Positions 37,701 through 46,700 of a stretch of DNA of 64,000 bases are shown here, in pieces. The DNA comes from Chrysopilus asiliformis (lineage: Eukaryota > Arthropoda > Insecta > Diptera > Rhagionidae). The DNA lies in NCBI GenBank assembly GCA_964034945.1, contig OZ035961.1:47604184-47668183 (forward strand). Direction: 5' to 3'. How positions within the stretch are numbered: position 1 is the stretch's first letter; each line of letters starts with the position of its first letter. The position numbers and the translations under genes are program-made. The notes beneath the pieces are model-generated. The model worked only from the letters and a program-made list of their open reading frames with translations. It did no database searches and was not told the origin of the DNA.

Positions 37701-40700
37701 TCCTTATATTTATTCCAGTTCAAACGTTTCATTATTTTTACAGTGTACTTGTTCAAGCCAATATCACTTAATGGCCGCGTTCAGACGAGGGTGAAACTGG
37801 TTGACTTCACCAAGTTTCCACTCGATTTTACGGGCCAGACGCTATCGGGTGTATGCGGGGAATTCATCTGCTGGCTAGGCCGGGTGAACTTGGTTGAAAC
37901 CACATACACACATAGAGTTCAATGGTGGGGGTTCACAAAATTTTTCTTGCTACACGCACACATTAACACAGCATGTGTAAATACACTGCAGCGCAAAAGT
38001 TGAAAAACACTACGTGAGAACGCAAGCAGAGTTTTTCACCCAGAGTAACTCGGTTGATTTCACCTACGTGAGAACGCGGCCAATGAGAGAATGACGTCGA
38101 ATGAACTTAGTTGAACAAAAAACAGATGACTCACACTCATGAGAAGTTCGATCAACGTCAATGAGCCTGTTCACATTGCTTGAAATAATCCGCCTAATTC
38201 TGACAGAAACTGGCAACATCAGTCCCACTTCCTCACCTTGCCCTAGTGTTGCTAGTTTCTGTCAGTATTAGGCGGACTATTTCAACCAATCTGAACATGG
38301 TCAATACGACTAGGAAGCCGGACGAGTCTATACGCGAGGATGCATCTACTACAAGATAGCAGCACAAAGTCCGTCAAGTTATGTCTTATAATATTTCAAA
38401 TTTAGGCAACAAATTAATTTTTAATAACGAATTTATGAATTCTTTTGATGTAGTTTTTTTTTTTTAAATATGAATCGTTCTTTAAACAATTTGAAGTACC
38501 AGCGGAGGATGTATTTTCGGTCTCAAAAGCAGTTCAAAACAAATATTTTTTAAAATTTCAGCACATAGAGGGCAATGTGAGAGCCAAGCTCAATGGGCAT
38601 TTCATGTTTTTCGTTCCTGTTTATATAAATTGTTACAAGTGGAAGCATGATTTTGATAAGATGAAGTAGCTTGATAAGCTAGAGGGGTCGGATTTACTAA
38701 TCCTAGGGGATTTATATGTTCGCATGCAAGTAGTTGAAAAATCATGTTAACTAACCGCCCCAATTTATTTGTTTTACCAGACAAAACCGGGAACTTCATA
38801 GTCCCTGGTGGGCCAAAAGTCACGCCTGCGTGTAAAAATCGAATAACTTTTTTGTTTATTATTATTTTTTATTTTTATTTTCAGATTTTATTCATCGAAC
38901 CTTATTACACCAACATGCAAAATTACACGAACGAGCAACGGACCAAAGTGGTAGAATTTTACTTTTCCAATGGGCATTCAATTTTACTGACGCAATGAGC
39001 CTATCGAAATTATTTCAACACCAGAAATGCACCTAGCCAAACCGCAATTAATCGTTTAATTGGACGGTTCCGACAACAAGGTTCAGTGTCAGACTTGCCA
39101 CGAACAGGAAAACCGAGAATAGTGCAGAACCAGGTGAACATTGATCGTGTACGGGACAGTGTTGAAGAAAATCCAGAAACATCAACGCGAAGACGTTCTG
39201 GTCAACTGGGGATGTCTAGAATATCACTTCGGCGGATTTTACCTCGGCATTTACACAAGCATCCATATAAGGTCCAATTGGCCCAACAACTTTTACAAAA
39301 TAAATAATTTTTTTATAATAATAAACAAAAAAGTTATTCAATTTTTACACGCAGGTGTGACTTTTGGCCCACCCTGTACATCTTAAGTCGATCTTCAGGC
39401 GAAGCCAAAGTGATTTGTATTTGCATTTTCAGACAGATCACACTGACTTTGCCTGAAAATCGGCTTAAGATGTTTTGCCTGTGACCTTACGGAATTCCTA
39501 CTACCATTAAATATACATATATTGATCAAGGCTATCATATAAGTTAATGTCAATGGGCCTTACCAATGAACATTTATAAAGTCGAGTTTAGTTAGTTTTG
39601 AAACTAGCGAATTTTAGTAGTTGACTTTTATATTATTACCAATGGCAAATTTAGTTTTGACTATAACAAAAAATAAAGTATTTTAGTCTTTCATTAAGTT
39701 GTTACTAATGAGTTAGCGACAATTCGTTGTTAAGAGCTATTAAAGTCAACTACTAAAATTCGCTAGTTTCAAAACTAACTAAACTCGACTTTATAAATGT
39801 TCATTGGTAAGGCCCAATGTAACTTTTAAAATTTGTTACCTGTGGATTTTTTTGCTTTCTTACCTGTCGATTTTTTTGCTGTGTAGACGCAAGAAACGCC
39901 ATTTGAGCCCCAAAAATATGCTACACCATCAATTACACATGACGCATGCGAACATCCAGCTGATATAGGTAAAAAAATTCTGGTGTTGATTGCAAACTAA
40001 AAAATATATTTTTAAAATTAAGATTGTTAGTTTTGACTTTGAAATCATTTTACTTGATTTTTTTCATAATTGATGTGAAAGTTATTAAGAGCATGGATAA
40101 CGTTTCCTTGATCTTTCTTTAATGTTTCTAACTGGATGAGAATGGCTAAATATGTTTCAATGTGAAGTTTTGAGAATTCAAACACATCTTTGGTGTGCCT
40201 TTCATTATTCTCCTGTAAATTTTCTGACAAACATGTAGACAGTATTGGTCTGTATACAGCAGAAAAAGGATTTAGCTGCCTCTCCAATCGCTCTAAAACG
40301 TTTTTTTCGATGCAGCCAATCTTATTTTGTAACATTGTAAAGTAGTCGACCGATACATTGCGAAGATATGTAATACATTCACAAAAAATGTTCTCACTTA
40401 AATTATATAACAACAAATTGATCTCCGAGTACCAACCTAGAAAGAAATATTTGAATCATTATTTCAAGATTTTTTTTCATATCTAAATATTTTATTGGAC
40501 AAAGCATTCATTATCTCAGTCTCTCAGTGATCCTCCGCAATGACAACCCGGCTAATGACAGATTAATCAAATCAAATACGTAAAACTGGTGGTGAACACA
40601 GATTCAGTAACCGGATTTCGTGGAGGTCTACTTACTATTGTAACGAACTAAAAGCCATGTTTGACAAGAGGTTTGTAAAAAATGCTATGTAAGTAATGTG

Positions 40701-43700
40701 TAATTATTTTATTTATTATGAGAGGTTTATATTTATGTTTGAAACATATTTTATGTATGAATGATAAACATAAATAAGGAAAATATATCTTAAGTCTTCA
40801 CGGGTTATACGGTCTGGATTAAAACTCCAATTATGTATTGAACATTATTTTATTTAATGCCTCGACGTTTCGCCTGCTGGCGCTAGGCTTCTTCAGGAGT
40901 GCTAGGATCTATGATGCACAGTTTATAATGATTTAATCTAATTGCACAATTTTTTTCTACTTACATTATTTGTTGTTAAAATTTAAACAATAAAACACTG
41001 TTACAAACGTACATAGAAATAAATTAATACGTTGCACAAAATAAATAAATATTGAAATAAAAATCGGAAACATCCGTCCTTGTCAAATTTAAAAAAGATT
41101 TTTATTTTATATTAATCAATTTAAACCGTTTTTCCGTTCTAAAAGAGCACAATATGTTTCGTTGATATTCTCTGTGTCTGTTCTCTTATTTACTGAGTTT
41201 TTAGTGGTGTATATGTGTAATGCTTCTAGCGTCATTCTTTTATTAAAATTTTTTTCTTTACAAAGAATTTTGGTTTCGTCAAAATTAGGAGCATGATTAA
41301 AATTAATACAATGCTCCGACAACGCTGTTTTGTTTGCAGATTTGGATCTGCATCCAAATCTGCAAACAAAACAGCGTTGTCGGAGCATTGTATTAATTTT
41401 AATCATGCTCCTAATTTTGACGAAACCAAAATTCTTTGTAAAGAAAAAAATTTTAATAAAAGAATGACGCTAGAAGCATTACACATATACACCACTAAAA
41501 ACTCAGTAAATAAGAGAACAGACACAGAGAATATCAACGAAACATATTGTGCTCTTTTAGAACGGAAAAACGGTTTAAATTGACTAATATAAAATAAAAA
41601 TCTTTTTTAAATTTGACAAGGACGGATGTTTCCGATTTTTATTTCAATATTTATTTATTTTGTGCAACGTATTAATTTATTTCTATGTACGTTTGTAACA
41701 GTGTTTTATTGTTTAAATTTTAACAACAAATAATGTAAGTAGAAAAAAATTGTGCAATTAGATTAAATCATTATAAACTGTGCATCATAGATCCTAGCAC
41801 TCCTGAAGAAGCCTAGCGCCAGCAGGCGAAACGTCGAGGCATTAAATAAAATAATGTTCAATACATAATTGGAGTTTTAATCCAGACCGTATAACCCGTG
41901 AAGACTTAAGATAGTAGAATAACAACGGTCGAGAATATAAGATAATCATAAGGAATATATATATATATACAGTAGAATCCCAATAATTCGTATTTCAAGG
42001 GACCAGCAAATTCATACGAATTAGCGGGATATACGAATTATCGAGGTACGAATTATCGGGATTCTACTGTATTTCGATGCCATCAAGAAGTGGACCTTCT
42101 TTCAAACGCGTAAGATTCTGACTTGCTGCTAATAACATTGAATACAGGTGAATAATAAAAATATATTAGAGACTAAAAAATATTGGGAACTCAAATTTCT
42201 ACTAAAAACATTCATAATGGTGTCAAAGTTGCACTTCCGTTAGCAATTAACCGCGAATCTTAGAAGACACATTGAATTCCTGAATTCAAATGCAACTCAT
42301 AACCAATTTACCAGTGTTCAGAAATATTTCCAAGTAACCAAAAATAATTACATACCGGTTATAGATTGAAATATATATGGGGTTATAAATTGATTGCTGC
42401 GTCATCACAGCAGCTTCGCTGCGCCATTAATGCAAGCGTTTTTATACCCGTATGGTGAAACCAAAGGGTATATTAACTTTGCCTTACCGTTTGTAACGCC
42501 AAGATCCCGTCATCACACATAAAAATGAATTACACCAGTGTGTTTAGAATGATAAAAATAATTAATTTCTGCATGTCCGTCCGTCTGTCTGTCTGTGGCG
42601 CGGATTGCGGGCGCACGGATTGAGCTAGAGACTTGAAATTTTGCGCAGATCCGTTTTTCGTAAAATGCGAGGCTAAGTTCGTTAATGGGCAAAAATGGAC
42701 CATTAGGGGGGGTACCCCCCATACGAACGAAAACGGTTTTTGTGAATATCTCGAAAACGGAGTATCTTATCAAAAAAGTGCAAGAACAAAAGTTATTTAG
42801 GATATGATTCTACATAAAACTCCCATACATCAAAATCCGATTGGAATAAATTTTAAAAAATCTTATTGGAAAGTTTGACTTCAAAGTGGAATTTTGGTAC
42901 AACTGTTCGAATTTTGATACGAATATCACCATACGGGTTTTCAATAATTGCCAGATTGGCAATTATAGCTTTTGTTATGTTTCTCAGTTTTTTGTGATTA
43001 TTGTTACAAAATAACTGTTGCCTAACCGTTACCGCAGAAACTTTTTTGTGACGGAGTGTGATAACTTGAATAGCAAGTACACATCAGAAAACGCTGTAAG
43101 TATAAATTAATTGATCTAAAGTTGACTATTTATACTTCAATAGCACTGTTTTGCAAGTGAATTACATGAGCTCATTTATAATTGAAACAACGAAAGCAAC
43201 AAACGTCACAAAGTAACAGATTTTCAACGGTTTGCGACCGATTACAAGATACCGTAAAATAAACTCGTTTGCAACAACTACTTTGCGTCGCAAATGATTG
43301 CTTGGGGTATGAATTTTCCTAAATCGAAAAGTATTTTTTTATGATTTTCATATTCTCATGTCCCTATTCTGAGGTGTTCCGATTGCAGACGCTGTTGTCT
43401 ATCAAAAATACAAGAGAGGGATCAGAGGAGGTCCCGATTACAAAATGTCCCCATTAGGATGTTTTACTATTTTTTAAATTGATAACTTACCGAATTTCTG
43501 ACTAGAAACTGCAACCATTCCCATAAAAACGTCTATGTGTGCCCCTCGCGCCATCGCTAATAAAAGAGCTGCCGAAAATAATCCACTTTGACATAGAACT
43601 ATGCTCGTCATATTTGTATGATATTTGGTGTTTGTCATTAAGAAATTCCTGTTTAGAAACATGAAAAATATATGTATTTAAAATATTTTCAAAATATATG

Positions 43701-46700
43701 TAACTTACCAAAGTGGAATATAATTTTGCTCTCGAACTGCCCGTTCTGATAAAGTAATAACTAATAAATTCGATAAGTGGAATTGCGACGAGGCAGACAT
43801 TTGAAGGGATCCTGTCGTGTCATCAAGCCCGTAAGCGTAATCACTGCATAACTTGCTTTCGATAATAACCGATTTATCGTCTTTTTCTATTTTCTTTACG
43901 ATGTTTGACAAATTCTCAGCATGGCGAAATTTTTGGTCATGAAGTAAAAATTGTATACAAAATCTACTTGGATATTTACTTTTCAAAATGTATAGCATTT
44001 TAAGCGCCATCGCGCATAAGTGCATTAAGGCGTAATTCTCACCGTACATAGCCAATTTCAAGGCTGTGCGAACTGGTGGAATTCTGCCTACATTATATGT
44101 TAATAGTGCTTGAGTGACTTTTTTCTTTCGTAGTAAGCAATCCCCAGCAAATTCAATACATTGTGTAAAAGAAAGATCAAATGTACGGCAAAAATCTTCA
44201 CAAATGTTCCATGAACCTGCTATTGCTGCATTCAAGAAAATCATTGAAGGCTTCTGACTAATAATAAAAAGATACGAATTTTATTTTAAAACTTCATGTT
44301 GAATATCATAAAAATTACCAAAAATCGATAAAGTAACAATTTTTATTAGTTACAACAATACAGGGATCATAGTTGAAATCCGGAAATTTCTCCACCATAA
44401 TCTGAGAATCATTTTGAATACCAAATTCATTTTTCTCAAGTTTTTTATACAAACGAATATACGAAGTGGTTGATTTTATATCACTTGTATTAAGCGTATC
44501 AGAACTTTCCTCTTTGTTTATTTGCCGATTCTCTTTAGTGGGGAAAATTCCCATTCGATGTATGTTAATGATTTTTTCATCCGGAAATTTAAATAGTCTC
44601 AAAAGCGACTTTTTATTGAAATCCTAAATGAATAAAATAATAAAGTAATTTAAAAAAAAATACATGTTTCTTACAATTTCTTCTCCATTCTTCATAGATC
44701 CCATAGCACTACTTATGATCCCTATGGAGTTTATTGTACTTTTGACTTCCACATCTTTGTCAATTGTATCTGCTTCCACGTGTTGAATTGTATATAGAAT
44801 ATTTGAAGTAATGAGTACATCTTGACAATTTCTAGGTATTTTATATAGGAATAATGGGATGAGACTTATATCCATGCTATGTACAGATAACGTATCCGAA
44901 TATATGTGCAAGGCACTGAGAAGAAATCTATTTCTTAAATTTTGTACGGCAAAATAAGTTCCAGTATTTTGTGCTGTTAATATTTCCGGTGTAGTTGATG
45001 GTGATTCGAGTATTGCAAATGAATTTGACGAGTTTACTGAATACATAAATACATTAAAAAAAATTCTATCTTAATATAGATGCTGATTACCATTATCTGA
45101 CTTTGATTTATTGTCTGCTAGCTTCATTCGCAACGCTGAGAATTTCTTGCTACTTAAATCTTTTAATGACGCAAATTTTGCTTTAGCTGTGGGTAATATA
45201 CCGCTTCTTAATTCAGTATTTAAATCGTCATTCGTCTGAATTAAAAATGTTTTTCCTTCAGGATCAACTTTCAAAGGCTGTCCAAAAGGTAAAACTGATG
45301 AGCTTGTTGCTACAATATGTGATTCGTTTGTTTTAGGAGGTGTTATAATTTCCCAATCATCGATACCGCTATCTGAAAATTCATTTGATTTTCTAACTAT
45401 ATCTCCAGGAAAAGTGTACCGTACTGATTTCTGTTCAAGCAAAAGTTTCCATTGCTCTTTGCTCGATGAATTGATCTGCAAAATTGAATGAGTTTTTTTT
45501 AAATTTTCCATTATAGTGAAAACTCTCTTTGCCGACATCTCCCATAGGCGGGCAATTTCCTCAACACGTTCGCGGACGTAAACGATATACCATTCATTTT
45601 CAAAATTAAAAATTTACTATTACATTTTTATATCAAATGTACTACAATCTACATCCGTTACAATTAAGTTTGATTCCGAAACCAGAAATTTGGTTTTTTC
45701 CTTTAAATTCCTGATGGTAATCGTTGAAATTTCAAAATTTATGAGGTTTTATCAAGAATAATAGATTATTTTCACTGTATTTCGACCAACTGGAGAACCT
45801 ATGAAAGTTCTGTACCCGAAAATAAGACTGCATGTACAGTAGTGAATCGCTTGAAATATTAAACACACAATTTTTTGTGATTCTTTGCCAGATATTCCCA
45901 TAGATAGAATTGAAAAAGCATACAATCTTTCAATCACTTGGGCGGAATAAAATCAGGTTGATTATGGTGACTGCGTGTATAATGGAAAGTTAGGGAAAGC
46001 AGCAATGATGTATGCTTGATAACAAGTTGTCCAAAAGAAAGTTACTCAATATTTTTGTCCAAAATAAAGAATGAATTAAAATCTGTTTTTTTGCAATTTT
46101 AAATTTATTACAGTGCATCCACACTGAACCTTGAAATAGTGACCGAACGCAATATCCTGGTTTTTTGAGAATTCACTATACCGAATTCTTACTATATTTG
46201 CGAAATAAAAGACTGATATATAGAAAAATTTGGTGGAAGGGTGTTTTACTTTATTCGCCAAAAATATGTCTCCCGTAAATTGGTATTTAAAAGCATTTAC
46301 AACTAAAAAACTGGTAAAGCCATTTAAAAGAACAAAATACAGTGTGACCTCGGTAATCGAAACTATAGCAATAACCGAGTCGGTTACGATAATCGAGTCA
46401 CAACATTATCTGTCAAAAAGGGGAACAAAAGTTGTTAAACAATATATCAGCTTTGTTTTTTATTGGCAGAGACTTGTTTTGTAACAGACATCTCTTTAAT
46501 AAATAAAAGCAAGGAACAGAGAATAAAGTTAATAAAAGATTTCCAGTAACTATGTTTATCTTTTTTTTTTTTGTTCGAATCAGTACAAAATTGAGTTAAT
46601 CGAGTAATTGGAAATTGCGTTTATTGAGTCAACAGTGAATAATATTAGATGTTGCGTTAACCGAGGAGTTAAGTTTCATAAGGGTTGTATTTACCGAGAT

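Larger units (their letters stand above)
37246..39863 (-). other. Intron of the RCC1-repeat gene with four inverted-repeat elements
   Basis: Lies between the exons at 37130-37245 and 39864-39996. It holds inverted-repeat elements at 37772-38082, about 38164-38303, 38806-39375 (mariner-like) and 39555-39815, listed separately. A short near-palindrome lies at about 39385-39475 (CATCTTAAGTCGATCTTCAG and its complement). Confidence 0.7.
40786..41913. repeat. Perfect-type palindrome, 2 x 562 bp with a 4-bp spacer
   Basis: The centre lies at 41348-41351. The boundaries are symmetric: 40786 + 41913 equals 41347 + 41352, so there is no net indel. Identity stops abruptly on both sides (left flank AATA, right flank GTAG). 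Confidence 0.9.
40437..43490 (-). other. Intron of the RCC1-repeat gene, 3.05 kb
   Basis: Contains the 1.13-kb Penelope-derived palindrome (40786-41913), a 100-bp pogo-type MITE (41970-42069) and copy B of the GTCY repeat (42441-42980). Donor FG then GTAAG at 43490, acceptor TTTCTAG at 40437. Confidence 0.8.

Noticed and set aside
41116..41583. Two identical divergent 96-residue proteins as a duplicated gene pair
   Set aside because: They are the same Penelope endonuclease tail read from both arms of the palindrome. Their first residues are created by read-through of the palindrome centre.
43474..43711. Open frame 43502-43711 (- strand) as a separate gene
   Set aside because: It is a shadow frame of the exon 43491-43648 of the RCC1-repeat gene.
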